A stretch of 64,000 nucleotides of DNA from Brevibacterium sp. CS2 (GCF_005280295.1 NZ_CP040020.1:2480001-2544000), one strand, 5' to 3'. Shown: positions 42,662-54,758, counted from the stretch's first letter. The notes: generated from the letters alone by a model not told the origin. A program made the numbers and translations.

Positions 42662-42867
42662 CGGCGATGACGTGCTCGGCGAAGGCGTGCACCCGGACCG
42701 CGGAGTTCGCGCTCCTGTGGAACAACCCGCGCATCCACACCCCGGAGCGGCGCAAGGTCTGGCTCGCCTGCCCGGACCACCGCACGCACCTCCACGAATA
42801 CCTGCAGATCCGCAGCCTGCTCCGTGACGACGTCCCCGTCGCCGAGATCCCGGAGGGCGCCGGGTGA
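42658..42867 (+). CDS. small Cys/His-rich protein upstream of SURF1
   Basis: The 69-residue protein contains CSAKACTRTAEFALLWNNPR and WLACPDHRTHLHEYL, giving a C-x4-C...C-x2-H pattern that may bind zinc. Homologues in actinobacteria are often (mis)named acetone carboxylase; the size makes an enzyme role unlikely. Both ends overlap neighbours: ATG overlaps the DUF3099 stop, and its stop overlaps the SURF1 start. Context suggests a role in oxidase assembly, which is inference. Confidence 0.85.
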   Translation: MTAMTCSAKACTRTAEFALLWNNPRIHTPERRKVWLACPDHRTHLHEYLQIRSLLRDDVPVAEIPEGAG

Positions 42868-43889
42868 TGGCCGAACCCACGCCCCAGCCCGTTCCCCCGC
42901 CCGCCGAGCGCGGCGGCTACCGCTTCGTCCTCTCCGCACGCTGGCTGGGCTACATCGCGCTCGCGATCGTCGCCGCGGTCGCCTGCGGATTCCTCGCGAA
43001 CTGGCAGGACCACCGCCGTGCCGCACGGGATGCGGAGATCGAGCGGATCGAGACGAACTACCACGGCGCGGCCCGGCCGCTTCCCGAGGTCCTCCCCGAC
43101 CGCACCGCCCCTCTGCCCGTCGATGCCGAGTGGGCGAAGGTCGCCGTCACCGGCACCTACGACCCCGGGGCGACGGTGCTCGCACGCAACCGGAGCCTGC
43201 AGAACCAGGCCGGCTTCTACGTCGTCGTCCCGCTCGTGCTCGACTCCGGGGACACCATCGCCGTGGTCCGCGGCTGGGTGCCGACGACGAGCGAGGGATC
43301 CGCACCTGCACCCGAGGCGCTCCCCGCACCGCCGGCCGGCGAGGTCGACGTCGAGATGTGGCTGCGCCCGTGCCAGGACGCGAGCGGCGACTCCAATCCG
43401 CCTGGCCTGATCCGGGCCATCGACCCCGATGCCATCCCGGGCATGGACTCCCCCGTGACCGAGGCCTACGGGCAGCTCAGCGCCGAGGACCCGGCCCCCG
43501 CCGACGACGGCCTCACTCCCCTGCCGCCGCCGAGCACCGACCCCGGCTCCCACCTGTCCTACACGTTCCAGTGGATCGTGTTCGGGATCATGATCCTCGC
43601 CGGCGTCGTCTACGCCGCCCGCCGGGAGAAGCGCGCACTCGACGCCGCACGCAGTGAGCAGGCCGCGGACGCCGCACCGACCGAGTACGTCGTCGTCGAC
43701 AAGGCCGCCCTCGCCCGCGGCGGCCGGCGCTCGGCCGGCGTCGGCACAGGAGCCGGGCGCTACGGCGGAGGCAGGACGACGCGGCCCGGCCGGGCGGATC
43801 CCCGGAGCCCGCAGTCGTCCCGGAGCCCGCAGCGGCAGCGGACCGAGGAGGAGCTCGAGGACGCCCTCCTCGACTCCCAGGGCTACTGA
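42867..43889 (+). CDS. SURF1 family cytochrome oxidase assembly protein
   Basis: The 340-residue protein has the SURF1 topology: an N-terminal helix (ARWLGYIALAIVAAVACGFLA, residues 25-46), a large external domain with GTYDPGATVLARNRSLQNQA, GFYVVVPLVLDSGDTIAVVRG, and a second helix (FQWIVFGIMILAGVVYAARR) near residue 240, with ADPRSP-type disordered tail. It helps insert haem a into cytochrome aa3 oxidase. ATG at 42867 shares a base with the preceding stop; a GTG three bases earlier is possible. ctaA and ctaB in the same window support the pathway. Confidence 0.9.
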   Translation: MAEPTPQPVPPPAERGGYRFVLSARWLGYIALAIVAAVACGFLANWQDHRRAARDAEIERIETNYHGAARPLPEVLPDRTAPLPVDAEWAKVAVTGTYDPGATVLARNRSLQNQAGFYVVVPLVLDSGDTIAVVRGWVPTTSEGSAPAPEALPAPPAGEVDVEMWLRPCQDASGDSNPPGLIRAIDPDAIPGMDSPVTEAYGQLSAEDPAPADDGLTPLPPPSTDPGSHLSYTFQWIVFGIMILAGVVYAARREKRALDAARSEQAADAAPTEYVVVDKAALARGGRRSAGVGTGAGRYGGGRTTRPGRADPRSPQSSRSPQRQRTEEELEDALLDSQGY

Positions 43890-43890
43890 T

Positions 43891-45489
43891 TCAGGCGAGG
43901 CTGACGAGGTCGAGGTAGGTCTCGCCCCAGAGGTCCTCGTCGCCGTCGGGGAGGAGGAGCACGCGGTCGGGACCGAGTGCGGCGACCGCGCCCTCGTCGT
44001 GGGTGACGAGGACGATCGCGCCCTCATATCGGCGGATCGCCGACAGGATCTCCTCGCGGCTGGCCGGATCGAGGTTGTTCGTCGGCTCGTCGAGGAGCAG
44101 CACGTTCGCGCTCGACACGACGAGCGTCGCGAGCGCGAGCCGGGTCTTCTCGCCGCCGGACAGCACGCCGGCCGGCTTGTGGACGTCATCGCCGGAGAAC
44201 AGGAACGAGCCGAGCACGGAGCGCGCGGCGGTGTCGTCGAGGTGCGGCGAGCTGCGCTGCATGTTCTCGAGCACCGTCCGGTCGTGGTCGAGCGTCTCGT
44301 GCTCCTGCGCGTAGTAGCCGAGCTTGAGGCCGTGGCCGGGCACGACCTCCCCGGAGTCCGGCGCCTCGAGCCCGGCGAGGATCTTGAGCAGGGTGGTCTT
44401 GCCTGCGCCGTTGAACCCGAGCACGACGACCCGGGTGCCCTTGTCGATCGCGAGGTCGACGCCGGTGAACACCTCGGTCGAGCCGTAGGACTTGCTCAGT
44501 CCCTCCGCGGTGAGCGGCACGCGGCCGCAGGCGGCAGGGGCCGGGAACCGGAGGTGGGCGACCTTCTCCGCAGCCCGCTCCGCCTCGAGCCCGGAGAGCA
44601 TCCGCTCGGCCCGCTTCGCCATGTTCTGCGCCGCGACGGTCTTCGTCGCCTTGGCGCGCATCTTGTCCGCCTGCGCGCTCAGCGCGGCGGCCTTCTTCTC
44701 GACGTTCGAGCGCTCGCGCCGGCGGCGCCGCTCATCGGCCTCACGCTGTTTGAGGTACTGGCGGTAGTTCATCGCGTAGATGTCGATGCACTGCCGGTTG
44801 GCGTCGAGGAAGAACACGCGGTTGACGACCTCGTCGATGAGATCGAGATCGTGGGAGATGATGACGAGCCCGCCGGCGTAGGTCTTGAGGTAGTCGCGCA
44901 GCCACAGCACCGACTCCGCGTCGAGGTGGTTCGTCGGCTCGTCGAGGATCATCGTGTCCGGGGCCGCGAACAGGATCCGGGCGAGCTCGACGCGGCGGCG
45001 CTGGCCGCCGGACAGCGTCTGCAGCTCTCGGGACAGCAGCTCCTCGTCGAGGCCGAGGTTCGCAGCGATCGCGAAGGCCTCGGACTCGGCCGCGTAGCCG
45101 CCGGCGGCGACGAACTCCGATTCGATCCGCGGGTAGCGGTCGATCGCCTTCGACATGACGTCGGGGTCCGGGTCGGACATCTGCTCCTCGGCCCTGCGCA
45201 GCCGCCGCACGAGCACGTCGAGCTCCCGGGCGGACAGGATCCGCTCCCGGCCCGAGGCCGTGGGGTCGCCCGAGCGCGGGTCCTGCGGCAGGTAGCCGAC
45301 CGTTCCCGACCGGGTGACGGTCCCGGCGTTCGGGGCGAACTCGTCCATGAGGACCTTCGTCAGAGTGGTCTTGCCGGCGCCGTTGCGGCCCACGAGGCCC
45401 ACCCTGTCGCCGGTGTCGACGCGGAAGGAGACATCGGTCATGAGAGTGCGCGAGCCCACGAGGACCTCGAGATCCGAGACGGCGATCAT
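43891..45489 (-). CDS. ABC-F family ATPase
   Basis: The 532-residue soluble protein has two ABC domains in one chain: Walker A GRNGAGKTTLTKVL with signature LSGGQRRRVELARIL and LDEPTNHLDAES in the first; GFNGAGKTTLLKIL, LSGGEKTRLALATL and LDEPTNNLDPAS in the second. Between them is the long Arg/Lys-rich linker with READERRRRRERSNVEKKAA, the ABC-F interdomain arm. Such proteins act on the ribosome (translation factors or antibiotic protection). No membrane segments. Its start overlaps the rnhA stop by four bases. Confidence 0.92.
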   Translation of the reverse strand: MIAVSDLEVLVGSRTLMTDVSFRVDTGDRVGLVGRNGAGKTTLTKVLMDEFAPNAGTVTRSGTVGYLPQDPRSGDPTASGRERILSARELDVLVRRLRRAEEQMSDPDPDVMSKAIDRYPRIESEFVAAGGYAAESEAFAIAANLGLDEELLSRELQTLSGGQRRRVELARILFAAPDTMILDEPTNHLDAESVLWLRDYLKTYAGGLVIISHDLDLIDEVVNRVFFLDANRQCIDIYAMNYRQYLKQREADERRRRRERSNVEKKAAALSAQADKMRAKATKTVAAQNMAKRAERMLSGLEAERAAEKVAHLRFPAPAACGRVPLTAEGLSKSYGSTEVFTGVDLAIDKGTRVVVLGFNGAGKTTLLKILAGLEAPDSGEVVPGHGLKLGYYAQEHETLDHDRTVLENMQRSSPHLDDTAARSVLGSFLFSGDDVHKPAGVLSGGEKTRLALATLVVSSANVLLLDEPTNNLDPASREEILSAIRRYEGAIVLVTHDEGAVAALGPDRVLLLPDGDEDLWGETYLDLVSLA

Positions 45490-46178
45490 GCGTGCTTCCG
45501 TTCCATGCCGTGCTGGTCCTCCATGCCGTACTTCCGTTCCATGCCGAGTGCGATGAGCTCGGCGAGCTCGTCCTGAGGTCTGCGGGCGGCGGCCTGCGCG
45601 CGCTCGACGATCCGGTCGGCGAGCTCGGCGTCGAGCCGGCACGACACCGTCACCGGCGCGCGCTCGGGCTCCGGGTCCCGAGCAGGGACCTCCGCGTCAC
45701 GAGCGGGGGCTCCCGGGCCGCTGAAGCCCGGGCCCGGGTCCACCGGCGTGCCCCGGCGATAGGCCTCCGCGGCCGCCCGGGCGCGGGCGTCGGCGGCGTC
45801 GTTGAGGCGGTGGCTGCTGTGGCCCTTGACCCATTCGAGCCGGATGTCGCGGTCGCGCAGCGCGGCGTCGAGCTCCTCCATCTGGTCGCGGTTGAGGACA
45901 TCGCCGCCGTTGGCCTTCTTCCAGCCCTTGAGCTTCCACACCGGCATCCACTTCGTCACCGAGTTGATGACGTACTTCGAGTCGCAGAGCACGTGGAGCT
46001 GCTCGGAGGTGCCGGCGGTGGCGCGGAGCAGCTCGATGAGCGCCTGCAGCTCGCCGCGGTTGTTCGTCGCCTCCGGCCATCCCCCGGACCCCCACCGTTC
46101 GTCGTCGATGTACCAGGCCCAGCCGGCCGGTCCGGGGTTCCCCAGCGCCGAGCCGTCGACGGCGGCCGTGATCGTCAC
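45486..46178 (-). CDS. rnhA: ribonuclease HI with C-terminal extension
   Basis: Residues 1-145 are RNase HI: AAVDGSALGNPGPAGWAWYI (first Asp), NNRGELQALIELL (Glu), HVLCDSKYVINSV (Asp), WVKGHSSHRLNDAADARA (His, last Asp). It cuts RNA in RNA-DNA hybrids. The extra 85 residues have a Pro-rich linker, then TVSCRLDAELADRIVERAQA with DELAELIALGMERK, a ribbon-helix-helix-like segment, and a repetitive tail (MERKYGMEDQHGMERKHA). Start is GTG with AAAGGACA. Cotranslated with the ABC-F gene. Confidence 0.92.
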   Translation of the reverse strand: MTITAAVDGSALGNPGPAGWAWYIDDERWGSGGWPEATNNRGELQALIELLRATAGTSEQLHVLCDSKYVINSVTKWMPVWKLKGWKKANGGDVLNRDQMEELDAALRDRDIRLEWVKGHSSHRLNDAADARARAAAEAYRRGTPVDPGPGFSGPGAPARDAEVPARDPEPERAPVTVSCRLDAELADRIVERAQAAARRPQDELAELIALGMERKYGMEDQHGMERKHA

Positions 46179-46236
46179 AGAGTGTCCTTTCGTGGGATGC
46201 GGATGGAATGCACCCGGACCACCCTATGCTATTGCC

Positions 46237-47154
46237 ATGACGTTCAATCCCGGCAGCAGACTCGACACCTCGCAGGTGTCCAAGCGCGGCGGCGGTCGCT
46301 CGGGCGGGGGCCTCGGCGGCCCCGGCATCAAGATCGGCGGCGGGCTCGGCGGGCTCGTCATCATGGTGATCATGGCACTCGTGTTCGGGCCCGAGGTCAT
46401 CACCGGCGGGCAGGGCTTCACCGACAGCTCACAGGTCGACCGGCAGACCACCGGGGACGACCTCGCGACGAAGTGCCGCACCGGCGAGGACGCCAACGAA
46501 GACGTCGAGTGCCGGGTCGTCGGCACGGTCAACAGCCTCAACCAGTACTGGCAGGAGGGGGTCCACGACCTCGGGGTCGCCTACCGCGCGCCGGGTGCGG
46601 TGCTCACCAGTGGCCAGTGGCAGACGGCGTGCGGCACGGGCAGCTCCGCGATGGGCCCGTTCTACTGCCCGGGCGACGAGACCGCGTACTTCGACGTCGC
46701 GTTCTTCGCCCAGCTCCGTGACCGGTTCGGCGCCGAGCAGGGGCCGCTGCCGGAAGAGTACGTCGTCGCCCACGAGTGGGGCCACCACATCCAGACACTC
46801 ACCGGGGACATCCAGCGCACCCGCGACGGGCAGACCGGCCCGCAGTCGAACGCGGTCCGCCTCGAGCTCCAGGCCGACTGCTACGCCGGGGTATGGGCCG
46901 CGAACGCCGCAGTGACCCCGGATCCGAGCACGGGCGAGCCCTACCTGCAGCCGCTCACCACGGAGGACATCTCCGCTGCGCTGTCCGCGGCCGAGGCGAT
47001 CGGCGACGACTCGATCATGGAGACCTCCGGCGGCCGGGTGATCCCGGAGAACTTCACCCACGGCTCCGCCGAGCAGCGGCAGACGTGGTTCCTCCGCGGC
47101 TACCGCGACGGCCGGCCGAGCGCCTGCAACACCTTCGCCGTCGACCGGGTGTGA
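46237..47154 (+). CDS. KPN_02809/YpfJ-family neutral zinc metallopeptidase
   Basis: The 305-residue protein has a Gly/Arg-rich N-terminus, one transmembrane helix (IKIGGGLGGLVIMVIMALVF, residues 31-50) and an extracellular zinc-peptidase domain with VVAHEWGHHIQTLTGDI (HExxH) and RLELQADCYAGVWAAN (third ligand Glu). GPFYCPGDETAYFDVAFF is the family signature. Substrate unknown. TATGCT at 46225-46230 lies six bases before the ATG, suggesting a leaderless transcript. Confidence 0.9.
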   Translation: MTFNPGSRLDTSQVSKRGGGRSGGGLGGPGIKIGGGLGGLVIMVIMALVFGPEVITGGQGFTDSSQVDRQTTGDDLATKCRTGEDANEDVECRVVGTVNSLNQYWQEGVHDLGVAYRAPGAVLTSGQWQTACGTGSSAMGPFYCPGDETAYFDVAFFAQLRDRFGAEQGPLPEEYVVAHEWGHHIQTLTGDIQRTRDGQTGPQSNAVRLELQADCYAGVWAANAAVTPDPSTGEPYLQPLTTEDISAALSAAEAIGDDSIMETSGGRVIPENFTHGSAEQRQTWFLRGYRDGRPSACNTFAVDRV

Positions 47155-47182
47155 GCCGCCGACAGCGCCGGGAGAGGAGACG

Positions 47183-48187
47183 ATGAGCACCCTGCACACA
47201 AATACCCGCCCGATGCGCGTCGTCGTCGCCGGCGGCACCGGGGCGCTCGGCACCGCCCTCACCGGTGCGCTGCAGCGCGCCGGGGCCGAGGCGGTCGTCC
47301 TCACCCGGCGTCCCGCCGACTCGCCCGAGCTGCTCCGCCGCACCGGGCCCGCCCTTCGGTTCCGGCAGTGGGACGGGCGGAGCGTCGGGGACTGGGCCGA
47401 GGAGCTCGATCGTACCGCGGAGGAGCGCATCGGCATCGTCAACCTCGCCGGGGCGCTCGTCGACGCCCGGCCGACGCCCGCGGGCATCGCGCGCCTCCGC
47501 GATTCGCGCGTGCGCGCCACCGAGGCGCTCGTCGCGGCCTCGCAGGAGCAGGCGCCCGTCGAGGCGTGGGTGCAGGGATCGACGACCGCGATCTGGTCCG
47601 ATGCCGGGGAGGCGCGGCTCGACGAGAGCTCGCCGCTGCCTGCGGGCGCGGCCGCGCTGCCGCAGATGACCGGGGTCGCCCGCCCGTGGGAGGAGGCGGC
47701 CGCCGGGGCGCATGCCCGGCGCACCACCGTGCTGCGGACCTCGATCGTCCTCCAGCACGACTCCCCCGCGCTCGATCGGCTGGCGCTGCTCGCCCGGGCG
47801 GGGCTCGGCGGGACGGTGGGGCGCGGTGATCAGTGGTTCTCGTGGATCCAGCTCGAGGACTGGTTGCGGATCGTGCTCGCCGCGCTCGGCCTGTGCGGAC
47901 CGGAGCTGCCCGGCGGCATCCTCGTCGCCGCGGCACCGCACCCGGTCCGCAACGCCGAGCTCATGGCCCGGCTGCGGACGCGGCTCGCCCCACGGCTGCC
48001 GCTGCTCGCCCCGCACGGGTTCGGACTGTCGACCCCGGCGCCGGTGCTCCGGGCCGGAGCGGTGCTCCTCGCGACGGATCCCGCGCTCGGGCTCACCGGC
48101 CGGCATGCGACCAGCCGGGTGCTCGCCGAGGCGGGATTCCGGTTCGCGCACCCCGAGCTGCCCGGCGCGCTCGCAGCGGTGCTGTGA
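47183..48187 (+). CDS. TIGR01777 family NAD-dependent epimerase/dehydratase-like protein
   Basis: The 334-residue extended-SDR protein has VVVAGGTGALGTALTGALQR (Rossmann), NLAGALVDARPTPAG, STTAIWSDAGEARLDESSP in place of the usual YGD-type motif, WSAVxE-like PWEEAAAGAHARRTTVLRTS, and the C-terminal DUF1731 (VLAEAGFRFAHPELPGALA). Physiological substrate is unknown. Start ATG follows GGGAGAGGAGACG. It is convergent with the suf operon, separated by a 45-bp tandem repeat. Confidence 0.88.
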   Translation: MSTLHTNTRPMRVVVAGGTGALGTALTGALQRAGAEAVVLTRRPADSPELLRRTGPALRFRQWDGRSVGDWAEELDRTAEERIGIVNLAGALVDARPTPAGIARLRDSRVRATEALVAASQEQAPVEAWVQGSTTAIWSDAGEARLDESSPLPAGAAALPQMTGVARPWEEAAAGAHARRTTVLRTSIVLQHDSPALDRLALLARAGLGGTVGRGDQWFSWIQLEDWLRIVLAALGLCGPELPGGILVAAAPHPVRNAELMARLRTRLAPRLPLLAPHGFGLSTPAPVLRAGAVLLATDPALGLTGRHATSRVLAEAGFRFAHPELPGALAAVL

Positions 48188-48232
48188 GCCGTGGTGCTGA
48201 GAGCGGTGGTGCTGAGAGCGGTGGTGCTGCTC
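48188..48232. repeat. three 15-bp tandem repeats between convergent genes
   Basis: GCSGTGGTGCTGAGA occurs at 48188-48202 and 48203-48217, with a third, partly diverged copy at 48218-48232 that runs into the sufT stop codon. No stem-loop is obvious. Confidence 0.75.
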
Positions 48233-48558
48233 AGATGTTGAAGCCGAGGGCCCGCATCTGCTCGCGGCCGTCCTCGGTGATCTTCTCCGGGCCCCACGGC
48301 GGCATCCACACCCAGTTGAGGCGGTAGGCCGGGACGATCCCCTCGAGGACCTGCGCGACCTGGTCCTCGATGACGTCGGTGAGCGGGCAGGCGGCACTCG
48401 TCAGGGTCATCTCGATGACGGCGGTGCCGTCCTCCTCGACGGCGGTGCCGTAGACGAGGCCGAGGTCGACGATGTTGACGCCGAGCTCGGGGTCGACGAC
48501 GTCCATGAGTGCCTCAAGGACCTCCTCGGGCACGGCGTTGGTGGGCTGGTCGATGACT

Positions 48559-48566
<8 letters not shown>
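48231..48566 (-). CDS. sufT: metal-sulfur cluster assembly factor SufT (DUF59/MIP18)
   Basis: The 111-residue protein has LMDVVDPELGVNIVDLGLVY and the conserved Cys in TLTSAACPLTDVIEDQVAQV, ending VWMPPWGPEKITEDGREQM. SufT proteins help deliver Fe-S clusters to apo-proteins. It is the last gene of the suf operon; its ATG lies inside the sufU end (8-base overlap). Confidence 0.93.
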
Positions 48567-51067
<2,501 letters not shown>

Positions 51068-51075
51068 GGGTTTCC

Positions 51076-51399
51076 TTACTGTTCAGGACTGGTGGGGTCG
51101 ACGTAGATCATGCCGTCGCGCTCGCTGCACGGGTAGACGGCGACCGGCTCGAAGGCCGGCGGAGTGAGCGGCCTGCCGGTGGTGAGGTCGAAGGCGGAGC
51201 CGTGGAGCCAGCACTCGATCGAGCAGCCGGACACCTCCCCCTCGGCGAGGGACACCTCGCCGTGGGTGCACAGGTCGTCGATCGCGTGCACGGCGCCGTC
51301 GTCGGTCCGGGCGATGCAGATCTCCCGGCCCTCGAGGACGACGCGGATCGCGTCGCCGGGGTCGACGGCGCTCGCGGCGCAGGCGGCGAGCTCGCTCAC
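51076..51399 (-). CDS. Rieske-type [2Fe-2S] ferredoxin of the suf operon
   Basis: The 107-residue protein has the two Rieske ligand boxes: AIDDLCTHGEVSLAEGEV (C-x-H) and SIECWLHGSAFDLTTGRP (C-x2-H). Non-haem ferredoxins of this kind are a standard member of actinobacterial suf operons and may give electrons to the assembly. The GTG start overlaps the sufD stop by four bases (GTGA). Confidence 0.92.
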   Translation of the reverse strand: MSELAACAASAVDPGDAIRVVLEGREICIARTDDGAVHAIDDLCTHGEVSLAEGEVSGCSIECWLHGSAFDLTTGRPLTPPAFEPVAVYPCSERDGMIYVDPTSPEQ

Positions 51400-52547
51400 A
51401 TCATGCTCCGGGAGAGCTCGTCCTCGATCCTTGCGGACAGGACCTCTTCGATCGCGGGCACGCGGATCTGTCCGATGACCTCGTGGAAGAAGCCGCGGAC
51501 CACGAGCCGACGGGCCTCGACCTCGTCGATGCCGCGGCTCATGAGGTAGAACAGGTGCTCCTCGTCGAAGCGGCCGGTCGAGGACGCGTGGCCTGCGCCC
51601 TCGATGTCGCCGGTCTCGATCTCGAGGTTCGGCACGGAGTCCGCCCGGGCGCCCTCGGTGAGGACGAGGTTGCGGTTGAGCTCGTAGGTGTTGATGCCGA
51701 TCGCCTCGGGGCGGATCAGCACGTCGCCGATCCACACGCTGCGCGCATCGGTGCCCTGCAGTGCACCCTTGTACATGACGTCGGACACCGCCTGCGGCGT
51801 GTTGTGGTCGATGTACGTGCGGTGCTCGAGGTGCTGGCCGGCGTCGGCGAAGTAGAGGCCGAGGAGCTGCGCCTCTCCCCCGGGCCCGTCGTAGCGGACG
51901 TTGGAGTTGAGCCGCACGATGTCGCCGCCGAGCGAGATCGCGATGTGCTTGTACTGCGCGTCCTTGCCGACGATCGCGTCGTGCTGGCCGAGGTGGGCCG
52001 AGCCGTCCTCCCACAGCTGCAGCGACACGAAGGTCAGCTGCGCGCCGGCCCCGACGACGATCGAGACGAGCTCGGAGTACTGTGCGGTGCCCTCGTGCTC
52101 GACGACGATCGTCGCGCGCGCGTTGTCGCCGACGGTGAGGAGGATGTGGCCGTGCACCGGGTCGGTCCCGGCGCCGTCGGCGTGGACGACGACGGCCTCG
52201 GGCACCTCGGCGCCGGCCTCGACCGCGTAGTGGCGGATCCCGCCGGAGCGGGCCGCGGCGATCGCGGCCGGGCGGTCCTCGGGCTCCATGATGCCCTGGG
52301 CGCGGGCGGTGTCGAGGTCGATGGTCTCCACCGACACACCGGCGGGGAGCTCCTCGGTGAAGCGCAGCTCGGCGCCGGTGCCGGCGTCCTCGAGCAGCGG
52401 CGCGAGTCGGCGGACCGGGGTGAACCGCCATTCCTCCTCGCGGCCGGTGACCTGCGGGAAATCGGCGACGTCGAAGCTCCGGGTGCGCTCGCTGCGCGAG
52501 GCGACGGGTACCTGGACCTCGGCAGCGCTCTGCACGGTGTCTGTCAT
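51396..52547 (-). CDS. sufD: Fe-S cluster assembly protein SufD
   Basis: The 383-residue protein has the beta-helix core of SufB/SufD: VHGHILLTVGDNARATIVVE, LGLYFADAGQHLEHRTYIDH, GVLIRPEAIGIN-like IGDVLIRPEAIGINTYELNR, and the C-terminal [20 protein letters not shown]. It partners SufB and SufC. N-terminal FPQVTGREEEWRFTPVRRL is typical of SufD. Fifty-two bases separate it from sufB. Confidence 0.95.
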   Translation of the reverse strand: MTDTVQSAAEVQVPVASRSERTRSFDVADFPQVTGREEEWRFTPVRRLAPLLEDAGTGAELRFTEELPAGVSVETIDLDTARAQGIMEPEDRPAAIAAARSGGIRHYAVEAGAEVPEAVVVHADGAGTDPVHGHILLTVGDNARATIVVEHEGTAQYSELVSIVVGAGAQLTFVSLQLWEDGSAHLGQHDAIVGKDAQYKHIAISLGGDIVRLNSNVRYDGPGGEAQLLGLYFADAGQHLEHRTYIDHNTPQAVSDVMYKGALQGTDARSVWIGDVLIRPEAIGINTYELNRNLVLTEGARADSVPNLEIETGDIEGAGHASSTGRFDEEHLFYLMSRGIDEVEARRLVVRGFFHEVIGQIRVPAIEEVLSARIEDELSRSMM

Positions 52548-52599
52548 GTGTGTTCTGTCTCCTTCGTGGACGGGGTGGGGCCGGGCGCGGACGGCCGGC

Positions 52600-54036
52600 T
52601 CAGCCCACCGCGCCTTCCATCTGCAGTTCGATGAGCCGGTTGAGCTCGAGGGCGTACTCCATCGGGAGCTCGCGGGCGATCGGCTCGATGAAGCCGCGCA
52701 CGATCATCGCCATCGCCTCGGTCTCCTCGAGGCCGCGGCTCATGAGGTAGAACAGCTGGTCGGCGCTCACCTTCGACACCGTCGCCTCGTGTCCGAGCGA
52801 TACGTCGTCCTCGCGGATGTCGATGTAGGGGTAGGTGTCGGAGCGGGAGATGTTGTCGACGAGCAGGGCGTCGCACAGCACGGTGTTCGACGCGCCCTTG
52901 GCCCCCGGGTGGACGTGGACGAGACCGCGGTAGCCGGCCCGTCCCCCGTTGCGGGCGACCGACTTCGACACGATCGAGGAGTGGGTGTTCGGTGCGGCGT
53001 GGACCATCTTGGCCCCGGTGTCCTGGTGCTGGCCGGTCCCGGCGAAGGCCACGGACAGGGTCTCCCCGCGCGCGTGCTCGCCGGTCATCCAGATCGCCGG
53101 GTACTTCATGGTGACCTTCGAGCCGATGTTGCCGTCGACCCATTCCATGGTCGCGCCGGACTCCGCGATCGCACGCTTCGTCACGAGGTTGTACACGTTG
53201 TTCGACCAGTTCTGGATGGTCGTGTAGCGCACGCGGGCGTCCTTCTTCGCGATGATCTCGACGACCGCCGAGTGGAGCGAGTCGGACTTGTAGATCGGCG
53301 CGGTGCAGCCCTCGACGTAGTGCACGTAGGAGCCCTCGTCGGCGATGATGAGCGTGCGCTCGAACTGGCCCATGTTCTCGGTGTTGATGCGGAAGTAGGC
53401 CTGGAGCGGGATCTCCACGTGGACGCCCTTGGGGACGTAGATGAAGGAGCCGCCGGACCACACCGCGGTGTTGAGCGCGGAGAACTTGTTGTCGCCCGAG
53501 GGGATGACGGTGCCGAAGTACTCCTCGAACAGCTCGGGGTGCTCCTTGAGCGCGGTGTCGGTGTCGAGGAAGATCACGCCCTGGCGCTCGAGCTCCTCGT
53601 TGATCTTGTGGTAGACGACCTCGGACTCGTACTGCGCGGCCACGCCGGCGACGAGCCGCTGCTTCTCCGCCTCCGGGATGCCGAGCCGGTCGTAGGTGTT
53701 CTTGATGTCCTCGGGGAGATCCTCCCAGGACTGCGCCTGACCCTCGGTCGAGCGCACGAAGTACTTGATGTCGTCGAAGTCGATCCCGGTGAGGTCGGCG
53801 CCCCAGCTGGGCATCGGCTTCTTCTCGAACAGCTTGAGGGCCTTGAGGCGGCGCTGGAGCATCCACTCCGGCTCCTCCTTGAGGGCGGAGATGTTGCGCA
53901 CCACGTCCTCGCTCAGGCCGCGCTGCGCCGCGGCGCCGGCGTCGTTCGAGTCGTGCCAGCCGTAGGCGTAGTTGCCGATGTCCTTGAGCTCGGGGTTCGC
54001 TTCGAGGATCGGGTTGGTCTCGGTGGTATCGGTCAC
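52600..54036 (-). CDS. sufB: Fe-S cluster assembly protein SufB
   Basis: The 478-residue scaffold starts at a GTG that overlaps the sufR stop (GTGA). Motifs include [60 protein letters not shown] (conserved Cys), [20 protein letters not shown], and [20 protein letters not shown]. The frame upstream of the GTG is the shadow of sufR. It is the second gene of the eight-gene suf operon. Confidence 0.96.
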   Translation of the reverse strand: MTDTTETNPILEANPELKDIGNYAYGWHDSNDAGAAAQRGLSEDVVRNISALKEEPEWMLQRRLKALKLFEKKPMPSWGADLTGIDFDDIKYFVRSTEGQAQSWEDLPEDIKNTYDRLGIPEAEKQRLVAGVAAQYESEVVYHKINEELERQGVIFLDTDTALKEHPELFEEYFGTVIPSGDNKFSALNTAVWSGGSFIYVPKGVHVEIPLQAYFRINTENMGQFERTLIIADEGSYVHYVEGCTAPIYKSDSLHSAVVEIIAKKDARVRYTTIQNWSNNVYNLVTKRAIAESGATMEWVDGNIGSKVTMKYPAIWMTGEHARGETLSVAFAGTGQHQDTGAKMVHAAPNTHSSIVSKSVARNGGRAGYRGLVHVHPGAKGASNTVLCDALLVDNISRSDTYPYIDIREDDVSLGHEATVSKVSADQLFYLMSRGLEETEAMAMIVRGFIEPIARELPMEYALELNRLIELQMEGAVG

Positions 54037-54758
54037 CGTGAGCCTCCTTGGTTGCGGTCGGTCTGGTCGATCAACGGGCGGTTGAGGACCGAGGTCGGGA
54101 TGTGCGTGGTGCAGACGTGGTCGCCGTTGGCCAGGGTGGACAGGCGGCGGACGTCGACGTCGAGGTGCTCGGCGAACAGCTGGAGCTCCGCTTCGCAGAA
54201 CTCCGGGTACTCCTTCGCGACGTGCTGGATCGGGCAGTGGCCCTGGCACAGCTGGATCGCCTCGAGCGGGGTGCCCACGGCGACCGGCGAAGCCGAGGCC
54301 GCGAAGCCCTCCGCGGACAGTGCGGCGGCGAGCTGCCGGGCCCGGCCGACGACGGTCGGCCCGGGGCGCTCGGTGCGCGCCCGCAGGCGCTGCCCGAGCT
54401 CCGCGACGTGCTCGGCGGCGAACTCGGCGACCGCCTCGCGGCCGGAGCGCCGCTCGACGAAGCCGAGGACGTCGACGGCGAGGTCGTCGTAGGTGTGGCT
54501 GATCAGCTCGTGGCCCTGCGCGGTGACGACGTACTGCCGGGCGGGCCGCCCCCGGCCGGCCCGGGTCCCGGCGAGCCGGCGGACCTCGATGAGGCCGTCG
54601 GCCTCGAGGGCGTCGAAGTGGCGGCGGATCGCCGCGGCGGTGAGGTCCATGACCTTCGCCACGCCGGAGGCGCTCACCGGACCGAGATCGAGCACCGCGC
54701 CGAGCACCCGCTGGCGGGTGCGGGCGTCCTCGGACCGGGCGATGGCATGCGATGACAT
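54033..54758 (-). CDS. sufR: Fe-S-responsive transcriptional regulator SufR
   Basis: The 241-residue protein has an N-terminal winged helix ([40 protein letters not shown]) and a C-terminal Fe-S domain with cysteines in [20 protein letters not shown], then FCEAELQLF and [10 protein letters not shown]. SufR represses the suf operon when it carries a cluster. It is the first gene; start ATG has GGAAGGAGAACC. A candidate operator ACAATTGT and a TATAAC box lie 36-53 bp upstream. Confidence 0.94.
   Translation of the reverse strand: MSSHAIARSEDARTRQRVLGAVLDLGPVSASGVAKVMDLTAAAIRRHFDALEADGLIEVRRLAGTRAGRGRPARQYVVTAQGHELISHTYDDLAVDVLGFVERRSGREAVAEFAAEHVAELGQRLRARTERPGPTVVGRARQLAAALSAEGFAASASPVAVGTPLEAIQLCQGHCPIQHVAKEYPEFCEAELQLFAEHLDVDVRRLSTLANGDHVCTTHIPTSVLNRPLIDQTDRNQGGSR

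Noticed and set aside
48188..48232. The 15-bp tandem repeats as a CRISPR array or terminator
   Set aside because: There are only three contiguous units without spacers and no stem-loop; simple tandem duplication fits better.
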